A stretch of 64,000 nt of DNA from Eubacterium sp. AF16-48 (GTDB lineage: Bacteria; Bacillota; Clostridia; Lachnospirales; Lachnospiraceae), in assembly GCF_003479405.1 (NCBI RefSeq), contig NZ_QUHB01000001.1, positions 412,025-476,024 on the forward strand. The letters run 5' to 3'. The stretch's first letter is position 1; the number at the start of each line of letters is the position of its first letter. The notes under the pieces were generated by a model. It ran no database searches, was not told where the DNA came from, and worked only from the letters and a program-made list of their open reading frames with translations. Positions 9,269 to 19,307 of the stretch are shown here, piece after piece. Position numbers and translations under genes: made by a program.

Positions 9269-9886
9269 CTATAATGACATATCTGTATCATGAAAATATT
9301 GTCTCACAGCCGATTTTACATCATTATAATTATATCCTTTTCCTACAAGATAACGATATAACTTCTGTAATTCTTTTGGTTCTTCAAGATTATACCTCTT
9401 AATTCTTTTTTCCAATATTTTATTAAGAGAATATTCGTCTGTATAATCGCTTTCTTCAAAGGCCTTAGCAATAACATCCTTTTTTATGCCTTTAGTCATA
9501 AGATCCTGAACTATCTGTCTTTTACTTTTAGATTCGGACTTATATTCAATATAGAGACCGGCATATCTTAAGTCATCTATCAGATTATATTCTAAAAGAT
9601 ATGAAATGACCGATTGAATAATATCCTCAGGATAATTGCCGGATTTTAACTTATCATATATCTGCTTTTTAGTCTTATACCCGTCATCTAATATATAAAG
9701 TGCCCTTTCTCTGGCCCTCTTATATAATATCTCCCAAATCTCATTATATGACTTTTCATCTATAGTGGCATTCTCACTGATTTTGTATCTTCTGACCTCC
9801 CCTTTATATAGAATAAAGGAGATGCCATTATCCAATGTAATTTGAATCCGACTACCCTTCGGTATAGTTTTTACTACAGTATACAT
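9269..9886 (-). CDS. recX: RecX regulatory protein
   Basis: Modulator of RecA filaments, encoded directly downstream of recA. The 205-aa all-helical protein has the RecX three-helix repeats: RARERALYILDDGYKTKKQIYDKL, then the D-DLRYA-YIEYKS segment with SKRQIVQDLMTKGI, and a C-terminal KLYRYLVGKGYNYNDVKSAVR repeat. The first 55 residues form a beta-rich extension common in Clostridia. The start follows recA's stop by 12 nt, with a loosely spaced GGAG, so expression probably depends on the recA transcript. Confidence 0.9.
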   Translation of the reverse strand: MYTVVKTIPKGSRIQITLDNGISFILYKGEVRRYKISENATIDEKSYNEIWEILYKRARERALYILDDGYKTKKQIYDKLKSGNYPEDIIQSVISYLLEYNLIDDLRYAGLYIEYKSESKSKRQIVQDLMTKGIKKDVIAKAFEESDYTDEYSLNKILEKRIKRYNLEEPKELQKLYRYLVGKGYNYNDVKSAVRQYFHDTDMSL

Positions 9887-9898
9887 GTTGTTGCAATA

Positions 9899-10936
9899 TT
9901 ACTCCGTTTCAGTATTATTATCGGCATCTTTTTCCTCACTGCCGTCTAATGCATAAAAATCACGTACTTTTGTCTCTATTTCTTCCATAATGGTCGGATT
10001 TTCAAGAAGGTATTTTTTTGCATTCTCTCTTCCCTGACCAATCTTTTCAGAATTATATGCATACCATGATCCACTCTTTATTACAACTCCACAGTTAGCT
10101 GCCAAATCAAGAATATCACCTTCTCTTGATATTCCCTTTCCAAACATAATGTCAAATTCAGCTTCCTTAAATGGCGGTGCAACCTTATTCTTAACCACTT
10201 TAACTCTTGCACGGTTACCTACCATTTCACCACCTGCCTTAAGTGTCTCCACTCTTCTAACATCAAGTCTGACTGATGCATAGAACTTCAACGCACGTCC
10301 ACCGGTTGTTGTTTCTGGATTTCCAAACATAACACCGATTTTTTCTCTTAACTGGTTAATAAACACAACTGAACATCCTGTTTTATTAACTATCCCCGTA
10401 AGCTTTCTAAGTGCCTGTGACATAAGTCTTGCCTGCTGTCCCATATGAGAATCTCCCATATCTCCATCTATCTCAGCCTTAGGTACAAGAGCGGCAACTG
10501 AGTCCACTATAATAATATCTACAGCTCCGGATCTAACCATAGTCTCTGTAATCTCTAATGCCTGCTCGCCGTAATCCGGCTGGGATATATATAAATTATC
10601 AATATCCACACCTATAGCCTTGGCATATACCGGGTCAAGTGCATGTTCCGCATCAATAAAGCCTGCCACTCCACCTCTCTTCTGTGTTTCAGCAATCATA
10701 TGTAGCGCAACCGTAGTCTTACCACTGGACTCCGGACCATATATCTCAATAATTCTGCCCCTTGGAATTCCTCCTATACCTAAAGCTAAATCCAAACTTA
10801 ATGAACCTGTAGGAAGTGATTCAACATTCATCTTATTACCTGAATCACCTAATTTCATAATGGCACCCTTACCATGCTGCTTCTCAATCTGTGATATGGC
10901 TGCATCTAATGCCTTTAACTTATCTTCTTTATTCAT
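9899..10936 (-). CDS. recA: RecA recombinase
   Basis: DNA-dependent ATPase for homologous recombination and SOS induction. The Walker A motif GPESSGKTT lies near residues 66-74. Others are the MAW-type FIDAEHALD, Walker [16 protein letters not shown], loop L1 [19 protein letters not shown], loop L2 [29 protein letters not shown], and an acidic C-terminal tail ([12 protein letters not shown]). The 345-aa length is typical. GAGGA precedes the ATG. The SOS box and promoter lie directly upstream. Confidence 0.98.
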   Translation of the reverse strand: MNKEDKLKALDAAISQIEKQHGKGAIMKLGDSGNKMNVESLPTGSLSLDLALGIGGIPRGRIIEIYGPESSGKTTVALHMIAETQKRGGVAGFIDAEHALDPVYAKAIGVDIDNLYISQPDYGEQALEITETMVRSGAVDIIIVDSVAALVPKAEIDGDMGDSHMGQQARLMSQALRKLTGIVNKTGCSVVFINQLREKIGVMFGNPETTTGGRALKFYASVRLDVRRVETLKAGGEMVGNRARVKVVKNKVAPPFKEAEFDIMFGKGISREGDILDLAANCGVVIKSGSWYAYNSEKIGQGRENAKKYLLENPTIMEEIETKVRDFYALDGSEEKDADNNTETE

Positions 10937-10958
10937 ATTAATCCTCGCTTATTTTAAT

Positions 10959-10972
10959 CGAACTGTTGTTCG
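10959..10972. promoter_or_regulatory. LexA (SOS) box upstream of recA
   Basis: A 14-bp element, CGAAC-N4-GTTCG with perfect arms, matches the Gram-positive LexA core. It lies 5 bp downstream of the recA -10, so it covers the transcription start. LexA is expected to repress recA here. Confidence 0.85.
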
Positions 10973-10977
10973 CTATT

Positions 10978-11006
10978 ATGATAGTACATTATCCTATCCT
11001 TGTCAA
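10978..11006 (-). promoter_or_regulatory. SigA-type promoter of recA
   Basis: On the minus strand: TTGACA (11001-11006), a 17-bp spacer and TATCAT (10978-10983). Confidence 0.75.
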
Positions 11007-11100
11007 TATTAATTTGTCATATTATTTTGTTAAATATAATTATATACTTTATTAAAATAATATGCAACATGATTATTTATTTTTTAGAAATCCTACATTA

Positions 11101-11667
11101 TTATACATTCTTTAACTTTAAATATTCATCAATCATTTCGCCTACTCCTGTTTTTTCCAGGTTTATTGCATCCAGGCACATATCATAATTACCTGCATAC
11201 CCCCACTCTTCTCCTGTATAATATTTGTGATAACTCCTTCTTCTGTTATCTGTCTCATCAACTATTATTCCTGCCTTTCTTTCAGACACATTATGTTTTA
11301 TTGCAATATTTCTAATGCGCTGTTTTTTTTCACCACATAAAAATATTCTTACAACATCGTCCCTGTCCCTAAAAGCATAATTTGATGCCCTTCCAATGAT
11401 AACAAAATCACCATTTTTGACAGTTTTCCCCAGAGCCTCTTTAGGCGTGTTTCTTAAGTGCTGTTTCATTTCATCTGCTACAGTATCCATCATTAATTCA
11501 AGGGATACTTCATTAAAGAAAAAAGGATATTTTTCGTAAATATGTTCTTCCTTTGCAATTTTTTCCAGTTCTTTTTTGGTGTAACAGGGAATATTGTATT
11601 TTTCAGCTAAAAATCTTCCAATATCATCTCCATTACATCCACATTCTCTTGCTATTGTTATTATCAT
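11101..11667 (-). CDS. Cytidylate-kinase-like family protein
   Basis: A 188-aa P-loop-type kinase-like protein of the family often annotated 'cytidylate kinase-like' in Clostridia. It starts with MIITIARECGCNGDDIGRFLAEKY, where a canonical GxGKS/T loop is absent and ECGCNGDDIG takes its place. It contains FVIIGRASNYAFRDRDDVVRIFLCG and a C-terminal CLDAINLEKTGV segment. Its substrate is not known. The frame opens at 11721, but the ATG at 11667 has GAGGA upstream and begins at the first strand. It is the last gene of an lrgA-lrgB-kinase run and may be co-transcribed. Confidence 0.75.
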   Translation of the reverse strand: MIITIARECGCNGDDIGRFLAEKYNIPCYTKKELEKIAKEEHIYEKYPFFFNEVSLELMMDTVADEMKQHLRNTPKEALGKTVKNGDFVIIGRASNYAFRDRDDVVRIFLCGEKKQRIRNIAIKHNVSERKAGIIVDETDNRRRSYHKYYTGEEWGYAGNYDMCLDAINLEKTGVGEMIDEYLKLKNV

Positions 11668-11704
11668 ATATCCTCGTTCTCCTAATTTTATAATTAATCT
11701 TCTA

Positions 11705-12397
11705 TTACATAAAATTTGCATATAATGATGACAGTGCTACCGTAAGTATTCCTGATACCGCTATGGCAAGACTGCTCATTGCCCCTTCAACCTCACCTAT
11801 TTCCAAGGCTTTCGCAGTTCCTATTGCATGGGATGAGGCACCAAAAGCCAGTCCCCTAGAAATCGGTTCATCAATTTTAAATATTTTGCAAATTAATTCT
11901 CCAAAAATATTTCCCAATACACCGGTAATAATTATTACAGCTACAGTTATGGTTACATATCCTCCCAACTCCTCCGATACACCCATTCCTATGGCTGTTG
12001 TTATGGATTTTGGAAGTAAAGTTACATATTCTTCATGAGACAAACCACAAATCAAGGCTAATACCAGAACTGTTGTAAGACTTGTTATTGTACCTGCCAC
12101 AAGTCCTAACATAACCGCCTTAAAATTTTTAAGGAGTAATCCCCACTGCTCATAAAGAGGTATTGCAAGACACACTGTTGCCGGAGTCAGTAGCCAGCTT
12201 AGGTATTTTGCCCCCTCATTGTAAGTGTAATAATCAACTTTTCCTACAACCAGAACCACTATTGATACCACAATTGAAATTAATAGGGGATTAAAAATTC
12301 CCAATTTAAACTTCTTTTTTAACAATGTTCCTATTAAATATGCCACCAAACTTAAAGTTACGCCGGCAAACATTGACTCTCTAAAAAAATCATTCAT
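11705..12397 (-). CDS. lrgB: LrgB/CidB-family membrane protein
   Basis: Polytopic membrane protein of the LrgB/PlsE family, partner of LrgA/CidA. These pairs are linked to murein hydrolase control and to export of small organic acids. The 230-aa protein has about seven membrane segments. Family motifs are NPLLISI near residue 36, TPATVCLAIPLYEQW, LPKSITTAIGMGVSEELGG and GLAFGASSHAIGTAKALEIGE. The start overlaps the end of lrgA by 8 bp, indicating translational coupling. Confidence 0.9.
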   Translation of the reverse strand: MNDFFRESMFAGVTLSLVAYLIGTLLKKKFKLGIFNPLLISIVVSIVVLVVGKVDYYTYNEGAKYLSWLLTPATVCLAIPLYEQWGLLLKNFKAVMLGLVAGTITSLTTVLVLALICGLSHEEYVTLLPKSITTAIGMGVSEELGGYVTITVAVIIITGVLGNIFGELICKIFKIDEPISRGLAFGASSHAIGTAKALEIGEVEGAMSSLAIAVSGILTVALSSLYANFM

Positions 12398-12761
12398 CCC
12401 TATCTGTCTCCTTATTTCTGCTTTTTCTTATAACCCACTGGGACATTCTGCCTGTGGCAACCATTACCGTTATAATGGTAACAGCCGTGATTATACATAC
12501 AGGGACAAGCACCGATGCAAGCTTTCCCCAGCTATTCATTAATCCCATTCCTGCCGGAATGAACATTAACGGCATAATCTCAATAAGGAATTTTCCTGTT
12601 TCCCTAACTGCTTCTAATTTAATTAATCCTGTCATTAATCCAATAAATAATATTGCCATACCATATATCCCCGCAGGAATCGGAAGGGGAAGCATATATT
12701 TTAAGACTTCTCCTGCAAAGGATATTCCAAGTATAATTAAAAGTTGTTGTATATATTTCAT
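12390..12761 (-). CDS. lrgA: LrgA/CidA-family holin-like protein
   Basis: A 123-aa membrane protein with four hydrophobic segments. The family signature PLPIPAGIYGMAILFIGLMTG appears near residues 25-46 and EIMPLMFIPAGMGLM near 63-77. It forms an operon with lrgB and the cytidylate-kinase-like gene. No LytSR/LytTR-type regulator is seen next to it. The function as a holin-like or metabolite channel is inferred from the family. Confidence 0.9.
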   Translation of the reverse strand: MKYIQQLLIILGISFAGEVLKYMLPLPIPAGIYGMAILFIGLMTGLIKLEAVRETGKFLIEIMPLMFIPAGMGLMNSWGKLASVLVPVCIITAVTIITVMVATGRMSQWVIRKSRNKETDRDE

Positions 12762-12800
12762 CTTTTCTCCTATATATGATGATTTTGTATGTTCTAAATT

Positions 12801-12828
12801 ATTATATAACCTGATTATTTAATGTCAA
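12801..12828 (-). promoter_or_regulatory. SigA-type promoter of lrgA-lrgB
   Basis: On the minus strand: TTGACA (12823-12828), a 16-bp spacer and TATAAT (12801-12806), about 40 nt before the lrgA start codon. Confidence 0.75.
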
Positions 12829-12865
12829 TGTTACCAATGTACTGTATTTTGCACTTGAAATACGT

Positions 12866-12890
12866 AAAAAATATGTGGCTGTCCGCCACA
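12866..12890 (-). terminator. Terminator of the decayed surface-protein gene
   Basis: A 6-bp GC-rich stem (12874-12879 with 12885-12890, 5-nt loop) runs into seven T on the minus strand, about 35 nt past the ancestral stop codon. Confidence 0.75.
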
Positions 12891-12925
12891 CAAATTTCTT
12901 TAAACCGCATATTTTAAAAATTAAT

Positions 12926-13826
12926 TTATTTTACTGTAATTTTGCACTTTATAGTTTTTCTTCCTGACTTCACAGTAATTACTGCTGTTCCTTTTTCCGT
13001 GTCTTAATTACACCTTTTGAAGTAACTGTTGCCACTTTTTTATTGCTGGATTTGTAAGTTACTTTCTGAAGACTTGTCAATGGTGTAATTACTGTTTTTA
13101 ATGTAAACTTTTTACTGTTTTTGAGACTTAACTTCTTTGCAACGCCTCTGTAACAAATCCTTTTTACCGGACTAAAATCTATGATAAAATTCTTTGCGAA
13201 ACTGCTGACAGACTTAGGTAAAATAATAGTTTTAAGATTAGAGCAATCTGCAAATGCTGCCTCTGCCACAGTCTGAACTCCTTCTTCTATATCCAGTTCT
13301 TCAAGTCCTATACATTTTGCAAAAGCCGTTTCACCAATCTCTGTAACGCTTCCCGGAATTTTCAGTGTTGTGATTCCACTGCATCCTGTAAATGCAGATT
13401 TCCCTGTATGGTGACCGTTCTAAGTCCCGGATAGTTAATAAAATTTCGTTCTCCTAATGCTGTAATTCCATCTCCTATAGTTACATCTGTAATATTTTCT
13501 TTGTTTTCAAACCAGGGTGACCAGTCCGGTGTTACTCCTGTTCCTTCTATTACCTGTTTTCCACTGTCATAAACTGTCCATACAATTTCCGTTCCACTAG
13601 TTTCATCAGAAACTGTCCCACTGTCTGTAACGGTACCATATCCTAAATCTGCACCTTCGGGATTTTCTCCATCTTCTACCTAAATACCAGCTGCTTCAAA
13701 AGTATTCCCACCATAACTTATTGTTTCCATTTCGGTATTGGCATATACGATTGTTCCCTCTTTTAATACTGTAGACATAACCATTGCTGCCGACAGTCCG
13801 ATTGCTAAAATGTGTTTCCATTTCAT
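12926..13826 (-). pseudogene. Decayed BspA-like leucine-rich-repeat surface protein
   Basis: Reading across frames gives a secreted protein. It has a signal peptide at the ATG at 13826 (preceded by GAGGAAAG), then a linker with SGTEIVWTVYDSGK-type sequence. Next come leucine-rich repeats of the BspA kind (ITDVTIGDGITALGE, TLKIPGSVTEIGETAFAKC, TVAEAAFADCSNLKTI) and a C-terminal bacterial Ig-like domain (VTYKSSNKKVATVTSKG). The reading frame is broken three times: an in-frame TAG at codon 49 (13680-13682), a frameshift near 13395-13405, and another near 12995. Restoring the frame recovers the expected ending, including KGTAVITVKSGRKT up to the stop at 12926-12928. Three lesions make sequencing error an unlikely explanation for all of them. 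Confidence 0.8.
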
Positions 13827-13857
13827 GTTTCTTTCCTCATTTGTGACACATATTGCC

Positions 13858-13903
13858 ATTCAGCAGGCAGTATCCAATATGGTATTTTTATGTTCTGCTG
13901 AAT
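13858..13903. repeat. Inverted repeat between the subtilase and the pseudogene
   Basis: Nine-base arms (13858-13866 with 13895-13903) are separated by a 28-nt loop. There is no clear T tract, so its role is unknown. The rest of the gap 13827-13978 holds nothing else I recognise. Confidence 0.35.
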
Positions 13904-13978
13904 AGTTAATCGCCCACACCGTTGTAAAGTTTACTGCGTCTATATTTAATCGTCAATAGTGAAAATATTTAAAGTATA

Positions 13979-15682
13979 TTATTTAGGTATACTCTCAGAA
14001 ACACACAAAGCTCCCCACCCTGCCTGTTCGTTAGGCCACCTTGTAAATCCCGGAAGTTTTCTGCTTCCCTTTATAAGATAACTTTTTAATTTCTGCCCGT
14101 ACAGAAAAGGATCATTTCCCCGAACTATCCCCCATTCCATCATTAAGGCCGCACTGCCACACACAAAAGGCGTTGCCATGGATGTTCCGGTTCTTACGGA
14201 TACTCCCCCCGTATTTGATGCCGAACTTATATTCACTCCCGGTGCCACAATATCCGGTTTTACCTGATTTGTTTCCCTGGTAAATCCCCGTCCCGAAAAG
14301 GATGCCATTACATCATTAGATGAATTATATGCTCCAACACTTATTACCTTTGAAGACGTGGAAGGAACCGTAAGTGTTATATCAGGGTCAGGTCTTAAAA
14401 ATGAGGTATTTTCGTTTATAATTCCTCCTTCCGGAAGCCACATATCATATCGTCCCGTAACTATATTTTCAGGTGTAAGTCTTATGGTCCATATTCCTGA
14501 TTTCACATAATTTGAAACCGGTATAAGTTCAAAATATATTTCCTGATACTGGGTATAAGGCTTAGGAGTCCCATAAAACACATAAACATTTGTCTCATCT
14601 ATCTCATATTTATGTGCCCTGTTATAAATTTCAGTCACATCTATAATAAAGCCTGAAGGTGCAATTATCTGTACCCTAAATTCATCTGAAAAGTTTTTCC
14701 ATAACTGAATACTAAATGCCTTTTGAAAACGTGATACCTGAACTTCCACATCTGTAGGCTCAAATACATATCCTCCTGCATGGCCGGCACTGTCTCCCTC
14801 ATTTCCCGCCCCCACGCATATGGATACCCTTCTACCGTCAGCCATGGAATCCAAATAAGTAGAAAGAAGAGATGTGCCATCATGAGAACCATAGCTGTTG
14901 CCAAAGCTTAAGTTCATCGCCAAAGGCATTTTATAGCTTTCCGCCACCTTTATCATATAATCAACGGCCTCCATTAACTGAGTTGTTCTTGGAAACGACC
15001 TCTCCCCTGCTAAAGCCATCTTTACAATTACAAGACTGCTTTTTGTTGCGATTCCCAGATTATCATTTTTATTTTCAGCAAAATTGCCTGCTGCAATTCC
15101 TGCCACATGGGTTCCGTGTCCTGAATAATCCACGGAATTTACCGATTCATATGGATTTTCTGATTTTAAAGCCTCGTTAATTTCTTCTGCATTATAAACT
15201 CTGTCATTTGTCTGGTCCCACAAATTAAGTATTCTTGTGGTTCCATCCTGATTTCTAAAAGCCTCATGGGTAAAATCAATGCCACTGTCAGCTATTCCCA
15301 CTATCACTCCTTCTCCAAAAAGACCATTGTTTTCATTATTTGCAAAGGTCTGCTGTACCTCATTTATGCAGGATGCCTGTTTTCCCCTAAGCAGTGAAAA
15401 TATAAGTGCCGTAGGCTTCTCAATGTAGATAATCTCCTCCACATTAGCCACTTCATCTATCAATTCCTTTTTTACATTTAAAACGGCATAGCCGTTAGAA
15501 AGCTCTCTAACATCTACGCCGTTTATTTCCCTTACTTTATCTAAATTTCCTGTATACCTTACAATAAGTTCCCATACATCCTCTTCTGAATCAAAACCTG
15601 TCATTAATCCCTGAGATTTCATTAATTCCTCCTGTGGGATTTCCAACGCCAAACTAAGCGAATTATCTGATTTTTCCCCCAT
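13979..15682 (-). CDS. Subtilisin-like serine protease (S8), Csp-like
   Basis: A 567-aa cytosolic-type subtilase without a signal peptide. The catalytic triad is complete: D132 (GIADSGID), H189 (SGHGTHVAG) and S501 (GTSMATP). The oxyanion Asn lies in GAGNEGD. A large insertion of about 150 residues sits between the oxyanion Asn and the Ser, and there is a short N-terminal prodomain-like region. This layout is that of the Csp germination-protease group of Clostridia, which processes the cortex hydrolase SleC during spore germination, but close relatives with other roles exist. It lies 27 bp downstream of the two ABC exporter genes and is probably co-transcribed, so peptide processing linked to export is an alternative. 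Confidence 0.8.
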   Translation of the reverse strand: MGEKSDNSLSLALEIPQEELMKSQGLMTGFDSEEDVWELIVRYTGNLDKVREINGVDVRELSNGYAVLNVKKELIDEVANVEEIIYIEKPTALIFSLLRGKQASCINEVQQTFANNENNGLFGEGVIVGIADSGIDFTHEAFRNQDGTTRILNLWDQTNDRVYNAEEINEALKSENPYESVNSVDYSGHGTHVAGIAAGNFAENKNDNLGIATKSSLVIVKMALAGERSFPRTTQLMEAVDYMIKVAESYKMPLAMNLSFGNSYGSHDGTSLLSTYLDSMADGRRVSICVGAGNEGDSAGHAGGYVFEPTDVEVQVSRFQKAFSIQLWKNFSDEFRVQIIAPSGFIIDVTEIYNRAHKYEIDETNVYVFYGTPKPYTQYQEIYFELIPVSNYVKSGIWTIRLTPENIVTGRYDMWLPEGGIINENTSFLRPDPDITLTVPSTSSKVISVGAYNSSNDVMASFSGRGFTRETNQVKPDIVAPGVNISSASNTGGVSVRTGTSMATPFVCGSAALMMEWGIVRGNDPFLYGQKLKSYLIKGSRKLPGFTRWPNEQAGWGALCVSESIPK

Positions 15683-15709
15683 ATTCCCCTCTTCTAATAA
15701 AATAATACA

Positions 15710-17530
15710 TTAACATGCCTGTTCAAACTGACTGTTATACAAATCTGCATAAAATCCGTTTTTGCTCATAAGCTCCTGATGATTTCCACTTTCAATAATA
15801 TCTCCATCCTTTAATACGAGAATTAAATCCGCATTTTTTATTGTAGACAATCTGTGGGCAATTACAAAGGATGTTCTGTTCTTCATAAGTTCATCCATGG
15901 CTTTCTGGATTTTCTGCTCAGTTCTTGTATCAATAGAACTTGTAGCCTCATCTAAAATCAAAATAGGTTTATCAGCTATCATTGCCCTGGCTATTGTAAG
16001 TTGCTGTTTCTGTCCCTGAGACAGGTTAATCTGATCATTTAAAATAGTATCATATCCATTTTGAAGTGTTCTTATAAAGTGGTCAAGACCAACTGCCTTA
16101 CATGCTTCCCTCATTTTTTTCTCTGATTTATTTTCTGAACAATAAATCAGGTTTTCCCTGATACTTCCTTCAAACAACCATGTATCCTGTAATACCATAC
16201 AGAATTTTGAGTGAACATCCTCTCTTTTAATATCTGCTGTGGATACTCCGTCGATTTTTATTTCACCACTGTTTATTTCATAAAAACGCATTAACAAATT
16301 AACCAGTGTAGTTTTTCCTGCACCTGTAGGCCCTACTATGGCTATTTTCTGACCTGCCTTCGCCCTAGCCGAAAAATCATTTATTATTATTTTGTCAGGC
16401 TCATACCCAAATCGTACATGAGAAAACTCCACATCACCTTTGGTATTGGTAATTATTGCCTTCTTATTACTTTCATCCTGCATTTCCTCTTCACCTAAAA
16501 ACTCAAAAACACGGGATGATGCGGCACCTGCCGACTGCAACTGCTGAAATGCCTGGGCTAACTGTGACAATGGCTGGGTAAAATATCTTATATACATCAT
16601 AAACGAAACAATAACACCAAAAGAAATATTTCCATTCATGGCAAGGGCAGCTCCTACCACGCAAACTGTAGCATAACCGAAATTACCAATAAAAGTCATT
16701 AAAGGCATCATAAGTCCTGACATTGCCTGTGCCTTAAAGCCACTGTTTCTTAAAGCTTCATTTAACTCATCAAACTGCTTCTTTGCCTTATCTTCTCCAT
16801 TATAGGCTTTTACCACTGTATGACCTGAATATATTTCTTCTATGTGACCATTTATTGCTCCAAGATTCATTTGCTGCTTTGTAAAATATTTCTGGGAATG
16901 TTTCATAATAACCATCATAAGTACAAAACCTAACAATGTTGAAAGAACTCCGGCAATGGTCATTACAACATCTGTTTTTATCATCATTATAAGAGAACCT
17001 GCAAACAATGTAACAGCAGAAACCATTGTTCCAATACTCATGTTAAGAGATGTAGCAATCATATCTACATCATTTGTAACACGGGATAACACATCTCCAG
17101 TGGAATTATGATGATAGTAATTCATGGGAAGCTTATTGATTTTTACTGAAATGTCATTTCTAAGTTTTCTTGACACATACTGTGTAACTGTTGACATTAT
17201 AAATCCCTGAGTTGCTGAAAGAATGGCACCAACACCATATAAAACAGCCAAAATCATTGCTGTTGACTTAATTTTATCCATATCCATTTTGGCATTAGGC
17301 ATTATACCTTTAATAATGGTATCTGTAATTTCCGATACCTTATCAGGGCCAATCAGTGTTAAAACCGTTCCTCCACAGGCACATATTATTGCAATTATAA
17401 TAAATGCCCAATAATTCTTACAGTATTTAAGGAGCTTGCTCCATGTGCCTTTCGTTACCTTTTCCTTTGACATTGCTACAGGCATTCCCGGATGTCTCAT
17501 TCCTCTTCTATTTGTTGTTCTACCTTCCAT
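15710..17530 (-). CDS. ABC exporter, fused permease-ATPase (subunit with the catalytic Walker B Glu)
   Basis: A half-transporter of the multidrug/lipid exporter type. Six membrane helices (about residues 38-330) precede a nucleotide-binding domain with Walker A GPTGAGKTT, a Q-loop VLQDTWLF, a signature LSQGQKQQ (deviating from LSGGQ), Walker B ILILDEATSS with the catalytic Glu, and H-loop IAHRLST. With the neighbouring half-transporter it fits a heterodimer of the LmrCD/BmrCD/TM287-288 kind. Its Walker B pairs with the partner's intact FSGGQ to make the active site. The start ATG overlaps the last base of the upstream gene's stop codon (TAATG). Confidence 0.92.
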   Translation of the reverse strand: MEGRTTNRRGMRHPGMPVAMSKEKVTKGTWSKLLKYCKNYWAFIIIAIICACGGTVLTLIGPDKVSEITDTIIKGIMPNAKMDMDKIKSTAMILAVLYGVGAILSATQGFIMSTVTQYVSRKLRNDISVKINKLPMNYYHHNSTGDVLSRVTNDVDMIATSLNMSIGTMVSAVTLFAGSLIMMIKTDVVMTIAGVLSTLLGFVLMMVIMKHSQKYFTKQQMNLGAINGHIEEIYSGHTVVKAYNGEDKAKKQFDELNEALRNSGFKAQAMSGLMMPLMTFIGNFGYATVCVVGAALAMNGNISFGVIVSFMMYIRYFTQPLSQLAQAFQQLQSAGAASSRVFEFLGEEEMQDESNKKAIITNTKGDVEFSHVRFGYEPDKIIINDFSARAKAGQKIAIVGPTGAGKTTLVNLLMRFYEINSGEIKIDGVSTADIKREDVHSKFCMVLQDTWLFEGSIRENLIYCSENKSEKKMREACKAVGLDHFIRTLQNGYDTILNDQINLSQGQKQQLTIARAMIADKPILILDEATSSIDTRTEQKIQKAMDELMKNRTSFVIAHRLSTIKNADLILVLKDGDIIESGNHQELMSKNGFYADLYNSQFEQAC

Positions 17531-19284
17531 TACGCCAATTCCTCCTTTGATAACTGAGAGTATGCGATTTGTCTGTATTCCTCACAGGATTCCATTAACT
17601 CACTATGAGTTCCTTTTCCTGCGATTTTTCCGCCATCTAACACAATAATTAAATCTGCATCCCTTATGGTTCCTATTCTCTGGGCTACAATTATTTTCGT
17701 AGTGTCGCTACACTGTTTTTTCAAAGCCGTACGCAGCTTTCTGTCAGTTTTATAATCAAGAGCTGAAAATGAGTCATCAAAAATAAGTATTTCTGCCTTC
17801 TTTGCTATAGCTCTTGCTATTGACAAACGCTGTTTTTGTCCACCTGAGAAATTATCTCCTCCCTGTGCCACATAACCATGGTATTTATCCTTGAGATTTT
17901 CCACAAAATCATCTGCGCATGCAATTTTTACGGCTTCCTTTACCTCATCAGGCGTAGCATCTTTCTTCCCATTATCACCATATGCAACATTTGATTCTAC
18001 GTCCCCGGAAAATAAAATTGCCTTTTGGGAAACATATCCTATTTTATTTCTAAGTTCATTTTGTTTGTAATCTTTAACGTTTATTCCGTCAACTAACACT
18101 TCTCCGTCTGTTACGTCATAAAACCTTGGAATAAGATTAATTACCGTACTTTTTCCACATCCTGTAGCTCCAATAAAAGCTATTGTTTCACCTTTATTTG
18201 CCTTAAAACTGATATTTTCCACAACATTTGCCGCAGCATCAGTATATGCAAAAGATACATTTTTAAACTCAACAGTGCCTTTTTCCTTAGTATCTCCATC
18301 TAAGCTACCGTCTTTTATGGTTATATCAGTATCTAAAACTTCTGTGATACGATTTGCAGCTACTGATGCCCTAGGCCAAATCATAAAAATCATAACCAGC
18401 ATGATAAACGCCATAATAACCTGCATTGCATAGGAAGAAAATACAACCATATCTGAAAATAATGTAAGTTTCTTATTCATTGCCGCATTATTAATTAATA
18501 TTGCCCCTATCCAATATATTGCAAGGGTAAGACCATTCATTACCCCCTGTATTCCCGGCATAAGAAATGCCATGGTTCTGTTTGCAAACATATTAGCAGA
18601 TGTAAGCTCATTGTTAGCCTTTTCAAACTTTTCTTCCTGATACTCTTCTGCATTATATGCTCTTATTACATTTAATCCTGTAAGATTTTCCCTTGTAACC
18701 CTGTTTAAGTTATCAGTTAATACCTGCATCTTTTTAAACTTCGGAGATGCAAGAACAATACATGTAATAACAATTGATAATAAAATTACCAGTGCAACTC
18801 CTGTAGATGCCGTCCACTGCCAGCTTTTATTATAAATTTTAAGTATTGCCCATACAGCCATAATAGGTGCCTTGGCAATTGCCTGAAGTCCCATTACAAT
18901 TAAAATCTGAATTTGTGATACATCGTTAGTAGTTCTTGTTATAAGGCTGGCTGTGGAAAACTTTCCAATTTCCTCCATGGAGAAATCCTGTACCTTATGA
19001 AACAGCTTTTCTCTGATGGTTGCAGCAAAATCAATACCTGACTTAGCCGCCAATACTGCCACTGAAATACCTGAAACCAAACTTCCAAAAGCACACGCAA
19101 GCATTTTCCCTCCTGCAATTAAAATGTCCTGCATACTGCTGTCAGGGGTTTCAACTAACACTGTAATTTCAGACATGTAATCCGGAAGTTTCAAATCAAG
19201 CCATACCTGGGCTACAATGAAAACTAAAGCTATTAAAATAAAACATCTGTCTTTTTTCTCTAAATTCTTAAAAAGTTTAAACAT
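17530..19284 (-). CDS. ABC exporter, fused permease-ATPase (subunit with degenerate Walker B)
   Basis: The second half of the heterodimeric exporter, 584 aa. Six membrane helices lie in about residues 12-310. The ATPase domain has Walker A GATGCGKST, the signature FSGGQKQR and a Walker B ending LIFDDSFSALD, where Asp replaces the catalytic Glu. The H-loop is VAQRIGT, with Gln in place of the conserved His. Both substitutions are the hallmark of the non-hydrolysing site in heterodimeric exporters. It lies 23 bp downstream of marR. The substrate (drug, peptide or lipid) cannot be read from sequence. Confidence 0.92.
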   Translation of the reverse strand: MFKLFKNLEKKDRCFILIALVFIVAQVWLDLKLPDYMSEITVLVETPDSSMQDILIAGGKMLACAFGSLVSGISVAVLAAKSGIDFAATIREKLFHKVQDFSMEEIGKFSTASLITRTTNDVSQIQILIVMGLQAIAKAPIMAVWAILKIYNKSWQWTASTGVALVILLSIVITCIVLASPKFKKMQVLTDNLNRVTRENLTGLNVIRAYNAEEYQEEKFEKANNELTSANMFANRTMAFLMPGIQGVMNGLTLAIYWIGAILINNAAMNKKLTLFSDMVVFSSYAMQVIMAFIMLVMIFMIWPRASVAANRITEVLDTDITIKDGSLDGDTKEKGTVEFKNVSFAYTDAAANVVENISFKANKGETIAFIGATGCGKSTVINLIPRFYDVTDGEVLVDGINVKDYKQNELRNKIGYVSQKAILFSGDVESNVAYGDNGKKDATPDEVKEAVKIACADDFVENLKDKYHGYVAQGGDNFSGGQKQRLSIARAIAKKAEILIFDDSFSALDYKTDRKLRTALKKQCSDTTKIIVAQRIGTIRDADLIIVLDGGKIAGKGTHSELMESCEEYRQIAYSQLSKEELA

Positions 19285-19307
19285 CTATTAGTCTCCTTTA
19301 CATACTA

